This document shows, piece by piece, positions 25,035 to 34,945 of a stretch of 64,000 nucleotides of DNA (positions within the stretch are counted from its first letter, which is position 1; each line of letters begins with the position of its first letter). The stretch lies in NCBI GenBank assembly GCA_944390715.1, contig CALXQS010000010.1, forward strand, positions 1 through 64,000, given 5' to 3'. Source of the stretch: an uncultured Duodenibacillus sp. GTDB taxonomy: Bacteria > Pseudomonadota > Gammaproteobacteria > Burkholderiales > Burkholderiaceae_F. The position numbers were made by a program, and so were the translations under genes. Under the pieces are notes generated by a model. That model was given only the letters and a program-made list of their open reading frames with translations. It had not been told where the DNA came from and searched no databases.

Positions 25035-25795
25035 GGCCCGACCCCCATCGCGGCCTCGGCCAATGCCGACAGGCGCTTGGCGTCGTCCTTCAAGCCCCTA
25101 TCCTTTGCCCGATCGGCCATGGCCTCAAGCGCCCAGTGCAGATCGAGGGCTCCGCGCACGATGTAGGTGCGAGGGTTCGCGCCGACTTCAAGCGCTCGAT
25201 TGTCAGCACGAGCGCTGGAAGTCAAGCGCACGACAAAAACCGGCACGGCATCAATGCGGTGCGTGCGGAAAAACTGCGGATCGATTTCAAAGCCGACGAC
25301 TTTGCTTTTGGCAGCCATTGCGCGAAGCCCCTTTCCGATGCGCTCGCGCACGCGCTGCTGTTCAGTTGCATCAAGCGCAAAAAATGAAGCCTCTTCAAAT
25401 TCCTTGGCCTTTCGCGCAGCCTCTGAGATTGTCGTCCGAACATCATTTCGATTTGGGCTGAGGCCCACGTCGATGCCGCGCACGACCAGCCGCCCGCCCG
25501 TGCGTAGCAATGCTGCGCCAAGCCCTTCAAGATACTCGGCGCTCAGGCTGTTGGATGCGGCAACCGAGATCTCAACGCTGCTTTTGGATGCGGCAGCTTC
25601 AACGGCTTTTTGGGCCTCGGCAATCGACTCCGAGAGCATGCTCGAAACTGCGCTTGATTCATCAAAGGCAAGCGCCTGAGAGAAGAAGAGCTGCAAGCTC
25701 ATGCAGGCAAGCAAAGCTGCGGCAGCGCGCGCGTGCATCGCTCGAAAAGGGTAGATGCGGGCGGTTTGGCTGATTTTATTGAAGCAATGGTTCAT
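25031..25795 (-). CDS. trbC: F-type pilus assembly protein TrbC
   Basis: A 254-aa periplasmic protein. A signal peptide (AAAALLACMSLQLFFSQALA) precedes the TrbC fold, in which FEIDPQFFRTHRIDAVPVFVVR is the family signature. TrbC is required for F-pilus assembly and pairs with TraW. The ATG at 25795 is taken as start. The stop overlaps the GTG of the next gene. Confidence 0.85.
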   Translation of the reverse strand: MNHCFNKISQTARIYPFRAMHARAAAALLACMSLQLFFSQALAFDESSAVSSMLSESIAEAQKAVEAAASKSSVEISVAASNSLSAEYLEGLGAALLRTGGRLVVRGIDVGLSPNRNDVRTTISEAARKAKEFEEASFFALDATEQQRVRERIGKGLRAMAAKSKVVGFEIDPQFFRTHRIDAVPVFVVRLTSSARADNRALEVGANPRTYIVRGALDLHWALEAMADRAKDRGLKDDAKRLSALAEAAMGVGP

Positions 25796-25928
25796 GGACA
25801 AGTCTTTAGAAAATGCATATTTGAGGAAAATTCTTCAGCATGAATTGCGCGATGTCGGTTTGAGAAAACAAAGAAAATCGACTTCTTTTGTCATCTTTAA
25901 GAGTCTTCTAAGAAACCTTTAAAAGGAC

Positions 25929-27116
25929 TTAGAAGAAATTTTTCGACGCGCAGCAATCGCGCTTTCTCCACAGAAGAATGGCGCCGTCTTCGCCGTTGAC
26001 GGGATACGTCTTGCCGGCGCCCCAGACGGCTGTCGGCGCGCCCAGCGGCCTGCAGCACGTGCCTGAGGCCGTGACCGTCGGGTGCACAAGCTGCGTGCGC
26101 CAGACGTCTTTTCGTGGAATGGGCTCAAAGTAAGGGCCGCACTGCCCGGCCTTGCCGTAGGCCGCCCACAAGAGTCCCTCGCGGGCGAGCTTGACCGTCA
26201 TGCGCGCGGCAATCAGATGCCAAGCCTGCAGGGGACTCGTCATGGCCGCAATCCAGCCCGAGAGCGGATAGAGGCTTCCCTGGCAGCCGCTGCACCAAAA
26301 AAGCTCGGCGCGAGGCTGCATGATCGTTGCGGCCGTGCAGTCGAGCATGCAGGCGCCGACGGCGACGGGATTCGCGAAAAGCGCAGACTCCGGAGCAAGA
26401 ATGAAGGCCGCCAGCGCATCGTTCCAAATCGGATCAAGCTCGGTCATGTAGGCAAGGTCATAGGGCGCGTATTCCAGGCACGTGGTATCCAAAAGCACCT
26501 CAAGAATGAAGAGCCACGGCGTGTGATACCAATGCGCCTGATAAAAGGCGGTGGACTGATGCGTCGATTCAAGCGAGTCGATCTCCGACGTCTTCCCTCT
26601 CGAAGCGCTTCTGCCGTGGGCTGCGGCATGCGGCATGGCGTTGCCGGGATTCATGTCGAGCCCGCCCAAGGACGGAAAGCAGTAGGGCTCTCGCACAATC
26701 TCAACCGTTCGCACCGGCTCCCAAAAGCTCATGTTGATGCCCGCCTGCGGCACCGGCCCCTTTTGGCAGACGCACAGCGAAGGCGCATCGGTATCGGGAT
26801 CAGAAACACCCGAAGAAGAAAGCGTGGTGCCGGCAACTTTGATCGGCATCAGACACGACCAGCAGATGTCGCTCACGGGATTGATGATGCGCCCGCTGCA
26901 GGCAGCCTCTGCCGTCCTTGCCGTCAAGAAATGAAAAAGAACGATAAGCAACAAAACCCAAAGCACCAAAAGCACGCCTGCCTCCTGCAGGCAAAAGCGC
27001 TTTGCGCCCTCATGAACTTGCCTTGCAAAACGGCTCTTCAAAGCATTCGTCATTCTCTTAGTGTTCATTTGCGGGCGCTTGCAAATAGAGAGGTCGATAT
27101 ACAAAGCCATCTTCAT
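25929..27116 (-). CDS. traU: Conjugative pilus assembly protein TraU
   Basis: A 395-aa TraU-family protein. After an unusually long N-terminal extension (about 45 residues) comes a hydrophobic export segment (VLLVLWVLLLIVLFHFL), then the conserved CSGRIINPVSDICWSCLMPIKV, FWEPVRTVEIVREPYCFPSLGG, WYHTPWLFILEVLLDTTCLE and LFWCSGCQGSLYPLSG, with the paired cysteines of the family. Translation starts in a TAATG overlap with the previous gene, with GAGGAAG upstream. TraU functions in pilus assembly and DNA transfer. Confidence 0.92.
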   Translation of the reverse strand: MKMALYIDLSICKRPQMNTKRMTNALKSRFARQVHEGAKRFCLQEAGVLLVLWVLLLIVLFHFLTARTAEAACSGRIINPVSDICWSCLMPIKVAGTTLSSSGVSDPDTDAPSLCVCQKGPVPQAGINMSFWEPVRTVEIVREPYCFPSLGGLDMNPGNAMPHAAAHGRSASRGKTSEIDSLESTHQSTAFYQAHWYHTPWLFILEVLLDTTCLEYAPYDLAYMTELDPIWNDALAAFILAPESALFANPVAVGACMLDCTAATIMQPRAELFWCSGCQGSLYPLSGWIAAMTSPLQAWHLIAARMTVKLAREGLLWAAYGKAGQCGPYFEPIPRKDVWRTQLVHPTVTASGTCCRPLGAPTAVWGAGKTYPVNGEDGAILLWRKRDCCASKNFF

Positions 27117-28237
27117 TATTCTTCCTCGCTCTGAGCGCACTCCCCCTTTTGACCAGCGTCCGGATCGCGTTTTGGATCGTGCAGGCTTTGGTTGTACTCG
27201 CGGCGCTCCTTGATGCGCTTTTTTTCCTTTTCTACAAGCGCTCTTTCTTCAATTCTTGATTTGGGAGCGCAGCGCGCAAGCGCCGCGGCAATCTTGGGGT
27301 GGCTCTTTTTCTTGAGCTCGCGGGGATCGACGCGCCCCGTGGGAAAGGTCACAGTCCACCCTCCCAATCTTCTTTCAAGCAGCAGGACCGTGCCAGAATT
27401 CTGCGTGAGCCACTCAAAGAGCCCCTGCTCGTCTTCGACGACAAGCAGAAATTTTGGAAGCTTCTTTTGGACGTCTGCCCTCGGCGCGGGCGAAATGACC
27501 ACCAGTTCTGCGCTTGCGGCGTCATACAAGCTCTCGGCCGCGGCACGGTGCTCAGGGACATTCAAATCGCACAGAAATACCGGATAGCCGCTGTTCCAGG
27601 CGGCATAGGCTCTGCCTTGGCGCGCCAAAACCATGTAGCACGAGCGCACGCGCATGGCAAAGGCTCCGCTTGTTTTTTCAAAATACCGAACGAGCTTCAG
27701 GCGCGAGGCGCACTCGCGCGTCATCCAGTGCCCGTCATAGCCGAACTGATAACGCGCTAGGCTCCTGCCGAAAAGCTGCTCTTGATGTTCGTCGTCATCC
27801 AACTGATCGTGATCCCTGCGCCCGACAAGCTTGAGTTTGCCCATTCGAACTTTGTGCTTTTCATGCACATAGCCGCGATAGACGGGAGCAAGCCGCACGA
27901 GATCCTTCAAGGCGCCGTTGAGCTTTGTCATGGTTAACGGCATCGTCAAGTCAAACAACCCCAGCAGTGCTTCAAGCGCAGCTTCGCTTGACTGCTTTTT
28001 GACGCCGACGGATTCGCGCACGGTTTTAAGCGCAAGCCCCGCCAAGGCAAGCGCGAGGATGCCGACGTCGCTTGCTCCCGGCTGGCTTAATTCATCAAGA
28101 ACCTTAAGCGGCATGCATTCGCGCGCAAAATTCACTGCCGCAAAGGGATCAGGCACGGGATCAAGGCCCTGGCGCGCAATTTCCTTCATGCGGCTTCGGG
28201 TTTTGGCAATTTCACTGCGTTTGATGTAGCTGGTCAT
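27116..28237 (-). CDS. Unknown protein inserted between traW and traU
   Basis: A 373-aa soluble, charged protein with no signal peptide and no membrane helix that I can see. I do not recognise a family. Features are a mixed helical N-terminal half, a central segment (KLVGRRDHDQLDDDEHQEQLFGR), an apparent alpha/beta part (AYAAWNSGYPVFLCDLN, AELVVISPAP, KFLLVVEDEQ), and a highly charged C-terminal tail rich in Lys, Arg and Glu. It ends in the TAATG overlap that starts traU and follows traW by 48 bp, so it is a true member of the transfer operon. In F no gene stands here. Confidence 0.65.
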   Translation of the reverse strand: MTSYIKRSEIAKTRSRMKEIARQGLDPVPDPFAAVNFARECMPLKVLDELSQPGASDVGILALALAGLALKTVRESVGVKKQSSEAALEALLGLFDLTMPLTMTKLNGALKDLVRLAPVYRGYVHEKHKVRMGKLKLVGRRDHDQLDDDEHQEQLFGRSLARYQFGYDGHWMTRECASRLKLVRYFEKTSGAFAMRVRSCYMVLARQGRAYAAWNSGYPVFLCDLNVPEHRAAAESLYDAASAELVVISPAPRADVQKKLPKFLLVVEDEQGLFEWLTQNSGTVLLLERRLGGWTVTFPTGRVDPRELKKKSHPKIAAALARCAPKSRIEERALVEKEKKRIKERREYNQSLHDPKRDPDAGQKGECAQSEEE

Positions 28238-28285
28238 GAGCGTGTCTCTATTTTTCTCGTCTTGTTTTCAGCGTTAGGAAGCGAC

Positions 28286-29062
28286 TCAAGCGCCCGAAGC
28301 GTTGTCATTGCGATCGAGGGCAACGCTTTGAACCTCAACGACGACCTCTGCTTCACCCGCACTGGTTCTGCGGCCCTTCAACTGAACAATGGATGGCCTT
28401 GCCGTGACGCCGAAACGCTTGACGAGCACGCCTCCTTGATCGGCCCAGACGCGCATCTTCAGTCGCTCTGAGAGCCTGATGACGTCGCCCGCAACGGCAA
28501 CGACGCGCACCTCGGCAGCCTTCATTGCAAAATCCATTGCATCGGCTCTCTTTTTTATGTCTTGCCCTTCAAACCCCAAGCAGTCAAGCAGCCACTTAAC
28601 CTCATCTTCATCATCGGCATTGATGAAGACATAGGTACGCTGAAAGCCCGCAATGAGGCTTCGCTGCTCATCGTTCATGATGCGCGAGCGCGATGCGCCA
28701 AAAATGACGTCGCGGCGCTTTTCGATTTTCTCAGCCTCTGGCAAGAGAACTTCGACGGGACGAGCGGCATGAGCTTTAAAAAGCTGCTGCGTTTTTTTGC
28801 GCTCAGCTTCAATCAGCCCCAGGCGCTGGGCTTCCCTTGCCTTGTTTTCAAGAAGACTCAGCCAATCGGGCTCAACCACCGGATGAAGAGCTGAAAGCAC
28901 TTCGTCCTGCACAACCTCTGCGTAAAGTGCCGCAGGCGGACTGACAAGCATCGCGAAAGTCGCCATTGAGGCCAAAGCCCGAAAAATATTCGTCTTTAAA
29001 CAAAGCCGATGTAAGCGCGATGTCTTCGCACTTAAAGTGCCGCGCATGATCTTCCTACTCAT
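28286..29062 (-). CDS. traW: Conjugative pilus assembly protein TraW
   Basis: A 258-aa periplasmic protein. A signal-like segment (FAMLVSPPAALYA) precedes LHPVVEPDWLSLLENKAREAQRLG, which matches PVKEPDMLTVIMQRL in F TraW. VFINADDEDEVKWL and RVWADQGGVLVKRFGVTARPSIVQL complete the family pattern. The ATG at 29062 overlaps the end of the upstream gene by eight bases; ATGs at 29116 and 29047 are alternatives. Confidence 0.85.
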   Translation of the reverse strand: MSRKIMRGTLSAKTSRLHRLCLKTNIFRALASMATFAMLVSPPAALYAEVVQDEVLSALHPVVEPDWLSLLENKAREAQRLGLIEAERKKTQQLFKAHAARPVEVLLPEAEKIEKRRDVIFGASRSRIMNDEQRSLIAGFQRTYVFINADDEDEVKWLLDCLGFEGQDIKKRADAMDFAMKAAEVRVVAVAGDVIRLSERLKMRVWADQGGVLVKRFGVTARPSIVQLKGRRTSAGEAEVVVEVQSVALDRNDNASGA

Positions 29063-31451
29063 CAAGGGCTCCCTCGCCTTTTTCGTGAGGCCGAATTCCT
29101 GCAGGATCTTGAGCAAGCTCCTTGATCACTTCCTGCCTTCTGGCTTCAAGCGCTTGATTTGTCTCACTGACTTTTTCTTCAATTCTCTGGGCTCTTGCGG
29201 CAAAGCTGTCGGCATGTACGCCAAAGCGCGGAAAGAGCCAATCAAGGCACTCTTCCATCAAGCGCCTGCCCTGCGCTTTGACGAGCTCCAAAAATTCGTT
29301 GAGCTCAAGCGCACACTCTTTTGCCCCGTCCCAAAGCCAAGCGCCCAGAAAAATCGTCTTCTCCTTGACCCACGAAGCAAAATCCGCGACTGCAAGCACT
29401 GCCGCATCGAAGGCATTGCCAACCACTCTCGGGCGTTTGGGGAAATCAACGGCATGCACGGCGCTTTGCGCTGCCAAGGCAAATGCCTCGGGCGGCACGC
29501 GTGCGTTTTGCTCGGCAAGAACCCTTGCGGCCTCCCGCACAAGGCGCTTGACGGCTTCGGTTCGATCGAGCGCATCCGCCTTGGGCGCTGCCAAAACAGC
29601 CTGCGCATCCATGATGAGGCAGTCTTCTTCTTTGGCCGTGCGCGCAAGCGCAGCGCCCAAAAGCGCGTCAAACCCTTCGGCGGCAGCCATCGAGACCGCA
29701 AGCGAGTCGCTTTGGGCAATCTCTAGAATCACTTCGCGCGCGGCGCGTGCGTCGACCACGGCCAGCTTCTGCCCGCCTTGCGCGCTGATGAGTGCCGCAA
29801 GGCCCATGACGGCGACGACGGCAGCAATCGCCTTTTTTCCTCGTCCTGAGCAGGCGTGCGAGAGCGCTTGGGGCCAAGCTGCTCTAAGAACCCCAAAATG
29901 CGCTGCTTTGCACTTTGCCTTCTCGCCCGACTTCTCTTTTGACGCATCCGTACAAGTGTTCAAAAGGTTGGAGAGGATCTCCCTCAATGCGGAAAATAAG
30001 CGCCTGCACCTTCTGAGTGCCTTTTCCGCGAATTCGCCGACTCTGTCGCAGGTGCGCTTGATAAACCCCATCTCGTCGCGCCGCAAGGCTCTCGCGTGCT
30101 CCATCGCCCGCAGACCCTCTTGTTTGAGTTCGGCAATCGATACGGCGTCTTCCTGCGAGGGAGCTTTCATCTCAGCCGACATGCACTCAGAATCGCGATC
30201 AGGCAGGTCCTGCGTCTTTTCATTTTCTTTTTGAGCCCTTTGCTCGCGCACGCGCGCGTCGCTTTCCTGCAAAAGCTTCATGTCGACCGTGGGCATGCCT
30301 CTGGCCCAAGCCTTCTGCAGAATTTCCAGGCGAGCCAGTGCCTCTTCGCCGTACTTTTCTGCAATGGCGAAAATGTCTTCATGCCCAAGCGCCTGACCCT
30401 CTTTGGTTTCACGCGCAGCAATCTCTCGTTCGATGGCTTCAATGCGCTCGAGCCTTTTGAGCCTCTCAGAAAACTCAGCTTCAAAATATCCTCTTTCGAC
30501 GGCTTCGAGCACCGCCTCCAGAAACAGAACGAAGCGCTTTTGCAAATCTTCCTTTGAGACGCGCCGCGCGAAGGCAAGCTGCTCCCAAAGGGAGTCGTCT
30601 GAGTCGACAGGGGCAAGATCCTGCACGAGATCGACGCACTCGGGCATGGAGATGAGCGCAAGCAGCCGCTCTTTTTCCGAAGCGTAGGTTCTCGGCGCAA
30701 CCTCAGACTTGATGTTGCCCCTTGATGTGCGCCGAAACACCTTTTTGGTTGCCTCGGGATTCTCGGCAATGCGCGCAAGCTGCCGCTCCTTCAAAAAGGC
30801 TTCAAACTGAGCTTTCTGCCTTTTTTGCATGCGCTCTCGATATTCTTCTAAGAGCGCCTGCTGCTTTAAGGCTTGCGGCGTTTGCAGCTCTGCGGGCTCA
30901 ATCACCTTGACCTTGTCGGGCTCTTCCGTCGCTGCGGCCAAACTCTCGGCCTTCACTTCCGTCTCGGCTTCGCTTGAAGACGCCGCAGACGGCTCTTTGC
31001 TTTGACCTGCCTCGGGAAGACGTTCGGGCTCGCACGCGGCGCTCTCAAGCGCAGAATTTTGCTGATCGCCTCCAAGCGAGAGCGCCATGAGCGCGCGCTT
31101 GGCGCCTGCCGCGTCGCTTTTTGCTTCAAAAGCCTGAGAGCTGGGCTCCTGCTTGCTGCCGGAGGTCTTTGCGCGCGCACGGCTTTTGGCGATGCGCGGC
31201 GTTTTAGAAGCCGTCGACTTTTGCGTGCGGGAAGTCTTGGCGCGGCTTGCTGCGTGCGCTTTTTTCCTTTCATTTGCCTCAAGCGGCGTCTTGCCGCCAG
31301 CAGGCGTGCTCGAAGGCAATTGCTCATGATGAGAGACTTCGATTTGATGCGCTTGCGCGCAATCGGTCTTTTCTTGCGTCATCGTTTTTATGGGTAACAC
31401 TTTTTTTGAAAAACGCTTTTTTTCTTTGCGGGCAGAAAAAAATTTGCTCAT
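29055..31451 (-). CDS. trbI: Giant TrbI-like protein with a long coiled N-terminal extension
   Basis: A 798-aa protein in the exact position of F trbI (between traC and traW). A single membrane helix (KKAIAAVVAVMGLAALISA, near 545-563) is followed by a domain with the TrbI pattern: KLAVVDARAAREVILEI, then DCLIMDAQAVLAAPKADALDRTEAVKRLV, comparable with the helix, VAFNMKQTVDAFF and VVILVSPAVVQGAPDIT parts of 128-aa F TrbI. Before the helix lie more than 500 cytoplasmic residues: a basic low-complexity stretch rich in Ala, Ser, Lys and Glu (1-200), then long charged helices likely to form coiled coils. A further 120 residues follow the TrbI part. TrbI affects pilus length and retraction in F. 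The role of the extension is unknown. Confidence 0.65.
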   Translation of the reverse strand: MSKFFSARKEKKRFSKKVLPIKTMTQEKTDCAQAHQIEVSHHEQLPSSTPAGGKTPLEANERKKAHAASRAKTSRTQKSTASKTPRIAKSRARAKTSGSKQEPSSQAFEAKSDAAGAKRALMALSLGGDQQNSALESAACEPERLPEAGQSKEPSAASSSEAETEVKAESLAAATEEPDKVKVIEPAELQTPQALKQQALLEEYRERMQKRQKAQFEAFLKERQLARIAENPEATKKVFRRTSRGNIKSEVAPRTYASEKERLLALISMPECVDLVQDLAPVDSDDSLWEQLAFARRVSKEDLQKRFVLFLEAVLEAVERGYFEAEFSERLKRLERIEAIEREIAARETKEGQALGHEDIFAIAEKYGEEALARLEILQKAWARGMPTVDMKLLQESDARVREQRAQKENEKTQDLPDRDSECMSAEMKAPSQEDAVSIAELKQEGLRAMEHARALRRDEMGFIKRTCDRVGEFAEKALRRCRRLFSALREILSNLLNTCTDASKEKSGEKAKCKAAHFGVLRAAWPQALSHACSGRGKKAIAAVVAVMGLAALISAQGGQKLAVVDARAAREVILEIAQSDSLAVSMAAAEGFDALLGAALARTAKEEDCLIMDAQAVLAAPKADALDRTEAVKRLVREAARVLAEQNARVPPEAFALAAQSAVHAVDFPKRPRVVGNAFDAAVLAVADFASWVKEKTIFLGAWLWDGAKECALELNEFLELVKAQGRRLMEECLDWLFPRFGVHADSFAARAQRIEEKVSETNQALEARRQEVIKELAQDPAGIRPHEKGEGALDE

Positions 31452-34174
31452 TAGGACTCAAGCGCAAGGCGGCTCACAGACTCGAGAGCTTCTGCAATCG
31501 GCAGGCCCCTGCTTCTTGCCTTCTGAACGGCGTCAAAGACTTCTGCCTTTGTTGAGTAGGCTGTCATTGAGAATCGATCGAGCATCAAGCGGCCGACGAC
31601 TGCTGCCTGATCGCCCACCTTGACGTAGACCTCGCTATAGTGCCCGGCCTGGGTGGTGAGCCCCGAGAGAATCTTTGCGGCATAAGCGTCGCCCGCGGCA
31701 TACGAAGCGATGCCCTCTGCCTTCTGCCTGAGCAAAAAGACGCTGTCGGCGTTCATGCGCACGGCCCTGGCTGCGCTTGTGGCTTCAAAGTCGCTCATCG
31801 ACTGGCTGATGCAGACGATGCCCGCGCCGTACTTTCTGAGCGTTCTGCATGCCCACTCGATGAAGCGCCCCGAGTTGCCCGACAAAAGCCTCCAGGCCTC
31901 ATCGATCACAATGAGCTTTTTCTGACTGCGCGGGCTTTCTCGAATCTCTCTGAGGATGCGCATGATCACGATGAGAAGCACGACGTTTTGCAGCACCGGC
32001 TTGTTGGCCAAGGCTTCCATTTCAAGCACCACCAGATCTGACGCAAAGTCGATGCTCGCCTGCCCCTCAAACCAGTGCGCGTAGCGACCTCCCGCGCAGT
32101 ACGGCATCAGGCGCACGGCAATGTCCGAGAGCATGGCGTCGCCGCTCTTCATCAGCGACAAGGCAAGCATCGTCACCGTGGGCGTCTTTTGCTGCGCGCG
32201 GGCGCTTTTGACCACCTCGGCAATGTGCATCTTCAAAAGCTCGCTTGCGGTGAGCTCCATCGGCGCGTCGCCGTTTGCCATGGCCGTGATGATCTGCGCG
32301 AGCTCATCGAGCATGTCGGCGGGATCTTCGAGCATGTCCAAGGGGTTGAGGCACAGCCTCCCGTTGGGCTCGCCTTTGCCCAATTGAAAATCATCGCCGC
32401 GCTCAAAGTCGATGAATTGCCCCTCGACGAGCTCCACGCAGTTTTTGTAGCTTTTGCCGATGTCAAAGACCCACACGCGGCCCCCAAGGCCGATGTGCGA
32501 GAGCACGATTTCCTGCGCGAGCACGCTTTTGCCCGAGCCCGACGTGCCGGCGATGACCGCGTTGTAGTTGCCGCTGCGGTTGGCAAAGATGTCGATGGGC
32601 AGCAGCTGCCCCTTGCGGGTGACGAGCATGAGCATCGGCGTGCGCGCGCTCTCGCCTGCTCTGGGGCCGCTGCCGCGGCTTTCGGCCATGATGGGAAGCA
32701 TGTGCGCGGCGGCCCTGCGCGTTTTGGTCGACGTCTGGCGCGCGGCTTTTGCGTCCTGCATCAGGCCGATCGACGCCTCAAGCGGCAGGCTCATCAAAAA
32801 GGCCATCATCTGAAGGCCGGCAGCAGGGTGCGCGTCAAAGCCTGCGCCCGAGAGCAGGTCGCCAGCGGTGTGCGCGGCGCTTGCCGCTTCGCCCGCCGGG
32901 GCAAAAACAGTCATGGCATGAATGACGCGCGCCAAGCCCGAGCCCTCTTCGCAAGCCTTCTGCGCCAAGTCGAAGTCGCGCGCTCGTTCGCCCAAGTCCG
33001 TGAGAAACTGCCCGATTTCGGTGTGCATGAGCTGCTTGACGCGGGCGTTTTTCATCGACACCAGCGCCTTGTCGTCGGCAACCGACGTGGGCTCGACCGC
33101 GCACGTCAAAAGATAGGGATAAGGAAATTTGTCTCCAGCCAAAGCCATGCGCATGCGGTTTAGGTGCGCTGCCGGCGGATATCCGGCAACAGTGAGGCTT
33201 GCCGACTCGACGGCGCCGCCTGCTCTAGAAAAAGGCGACGAAAACGTAATCTTGCTTTTGCCGACGTCGATCATCGTATCGCGCCGCACAAAGGAGTCTC
33301 TCAAAGGCGCCGCAACAGCCGTCTTCAAGGTGCGCGCTCCCGCAGCCGCCTCCTGGGGATTGACGATTTCGCGCATCGTGCGCACCAAAAGCTCATCGTC
33401 CCAGCGCGTCTTCAAAAGCGAAAAATGCCGCAGCGCAGACTGCGTGGAGCGCACGGCCAAAAGAAAGTCGTCGACCACGGCGCTCTTGGCGTTGGAGAGA
33501 AAATCTGCGACCGCCGATTCTCCTACGCGCGTCGTGATGGTAAGCCACACGCGGTACTCGCGCACCGGATGCACGCCCGTGCGGGCAGCGCGCGACATGG
33601 CGTCAAGCTTGCGGGCGCGCTCAAGAGCCATGCGCCAGGGGACTGCAGCGGGATTGGTCTTTGCGCTCTCATTTAAGCCCGCTGACGCGCTTGAGGCTTC
33701 GCGGCTCATCACGTACTCTGAGAGCGTGCCGCGCACGGCGCTTGAAGCAAAAAGCGTGGCGGCAATGACGGTCTGCGGCGGATAGGTTGCCGAGAGCATG
33801 CGCTCAATGCCCTGAATAAGAGCATGATCGGCCGCAACCAATGCATTGAGCTCAAAGACGACCCCGAGCGCGCAGGGCTCGGTGTCGCCTGCGTTGTTGA
33901 GCACAAAAACGCCCGACTCCGGCTCCCAGAAGAGCGCCGAGAGCACGCCCGAGAAGCGGTCGACGAGCGCTTGCTCGCCGCTGCGCGGCAGATGAATCAC
34001 CCCTTCGCCCGAGAGATTGTCTCCTAAAAGAAGCGCCCGACGCACGCCTGCATGAAGCTGCTTCAAACGCTTGCCTGCGGCCGCGGCTCGCGCAAAAAAG
34101 CTCGAGCCAACCGCATTTTCCTTTGCGTTTTTCTTCGCAGTCGCCTCCTGCCTACTTGTCATTGCCTCTCTCAC
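31451..34174 (-). CDS. traC: Type IV secretion ATPase TraC (VirB4 family)
   Basis: A 907-aa cytoplasmic ATPase that powers pilus assembly. Walker A is GTSGSGKS near residue 545, Walker B KLIVIDEAWRLL near 756, and the downstream GAGIVCISQSMSDF is the conserved sensor region. The start is GTG at 34174, overlapping the traV stop (GTGA) with CCGGAG seven bases upstream. The length fits F TraC (875 aa). Confidence 0.93.
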   Translation of the reverse strand: MREAMTSRQEATAKKNAKENAVGSSFFARAAAAGKRLKQLHAGVRRALLLGDNLSGEGVIHLPRSGEQALVDRFSGVLSALFWEPESGVFVLNNAGDTEPCALGVVFELNALVAADHALIQGIERMLSATYPPQTVIAATLFASSAVRGTLSEYVMSREASSASAGLNESAKTNPAAVPWRMALERARKLDAMSRAARTGVHPVREYRVWLTITTRVGESAVADFLSNAKSAVVDDFLLAVRSTQSALRHFSLLKTRWDDELLVRTMREIVNPQEAAAGARTLKTAVAAPLRDSFVRRDTMIDVGKSKITFSSPFSRAGGAVESASLTVAGYPPAAHLNRMRMALAGDKFPYPYLLTCAVEPTSVADDKALVSMKNARVKQLMHTEIGQFLTDLGERARDFDLAQKACEEGSGLARVIHAMTVFAPAGEAASAAHTAGDLLSGAGFDAHPAAGLQMMAFLMSLPLEASIGLMQDAKAARQTSTKTRRAAAHMLPIMAESRGSGPRAGESARTPMLMLVTRKGQLLPIDIFANRSGNYNAVIAGTSGSGKSVLAQEIVLSHIGLGGRVWVFDIGKSYKNCVELVEGQFIDFERGDDFQLGKGEPNGRLCLNPLDMLEDPADMLDELAQIITAMANGDAPMELTASELLKMHIAEVVKSARAQQKTPTVTMLALSLMKSGDAMLSDIAVRLMPYCAGGRYAHWFEGQASIDFASDLVVLEMEALANKPVLQNVVLLIVIMRILREIRESPRSQKKLIVIDEAWRLLSGNSGRFIEWACRTLRKYGAGIVCISQSMSDFEATSAARAVRMNADSVFLLRQKAEGIASYAAGDAYAAKILSGLTTQAGHYSEVYVKVGDQAAVVGRLMLDRFSMTAYSTKAEVFDAVQKARSRGLPIAEALESVSRLALES

Positions 34175-34833
34175 GGCTCAACTCCGGAGGGCACCGACTG
34201 CATCGCGCGCGAGCGCACGCGCTCAATTCTCCACAGCGCATCCTTGACGCGCACCCACAGGCGAGAGTCGCCGTGCAGATCGCCCTCGGCATCAACCCAG
34301 GGCAGCACCCAGAGCATCACGACTTTTTCAGGAGCCCGCGCAGGAAGCGTCTGCGCTCGGGCCTTCAGTGCGCGCATGCGCGCATCCACTTTCTTTTGCG
34401 AGCGGGCAAGCGCCTGCGCGGCGCTTTCGGTCAACCCTTGAGTTTCCAGCACGCCTGCCGTTTTGAGGCTCTCGTCTGTCTTTGCTACGGTGTTCTCTGC
34501 CTCTTTTGCAGCAGCCGCTTTCGGTGCGTTCTCAAAATTGCCCTTCCCGGCAGCGCCCTCGGTTGAACGGCTTCTTATCATCGCCTTGGCGCTTTCTTTA
34601 CTTTGCGCCTCGTCGGCAGCGCGCTCATGGGCATAAGTCTCTGAGAGCGACGCGCAGCTTGCCCGTCCGGGCGAGCCGCACCCGAATTCGTCGTGCGCGT
34701 CGATGAGCCCCGAGATGTTCCCGCAGCCCGCAAGCGGCAGCATCGCGGCAACAGCGGCGGCCGCCGGCAACAGGCGCCTGGCGCGGTTTTTCAAAGCAAC
34801 AAGGCTGGAGAATTTTTTTGTCATGGTTTTCAT
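34171..34833 (-). CDS. traV: Conjugal transfer outer-membrane lipoprotein TraV
   Basis: A 220-aa lipoprotein. The lipobox LAGC places the lipidated Cys at residue 37. The motif CGNISGLIDAHDEFGCGSPGRASC is the TraV signature. The C-terminal segment VVMLWVLPWVDAEGDLHGDSRLWVRVKDALW also fits the family. It forms the outer-membrane core with TraK and TraB. Confidence 0.88.
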   Translation of the reverse strand: MKTMTKKFSSLVALKNRARRLLPAAAAVAAMLPLAGCGNISGLIDAHDEFGCGSPGRASCASLSETYAHERAADEAQSKESAKAMIRSRSTEGAAGKGNFENAPKAAAAKEAENTVAKTDESLKTAGVLETQGLTESAAQALARSQKKVDARMRALKARAQTLPARAPEKVVMLWVLPWVDAEGDLHGDSRLWVRVKDALWRIERVRSRAMQSVPSGVEP

Positions 34834-34945
34834 ATAAAGTGACTTTTTTTAAGCCGGCAGTTCGTTAAAAGACGCTTGGCGCGGCGTTTGGGGCAATGTC
34901 GCCCATTTTTTGTTCCCTTTTTTTGTTCTCGATTGGCGTGTGGTT

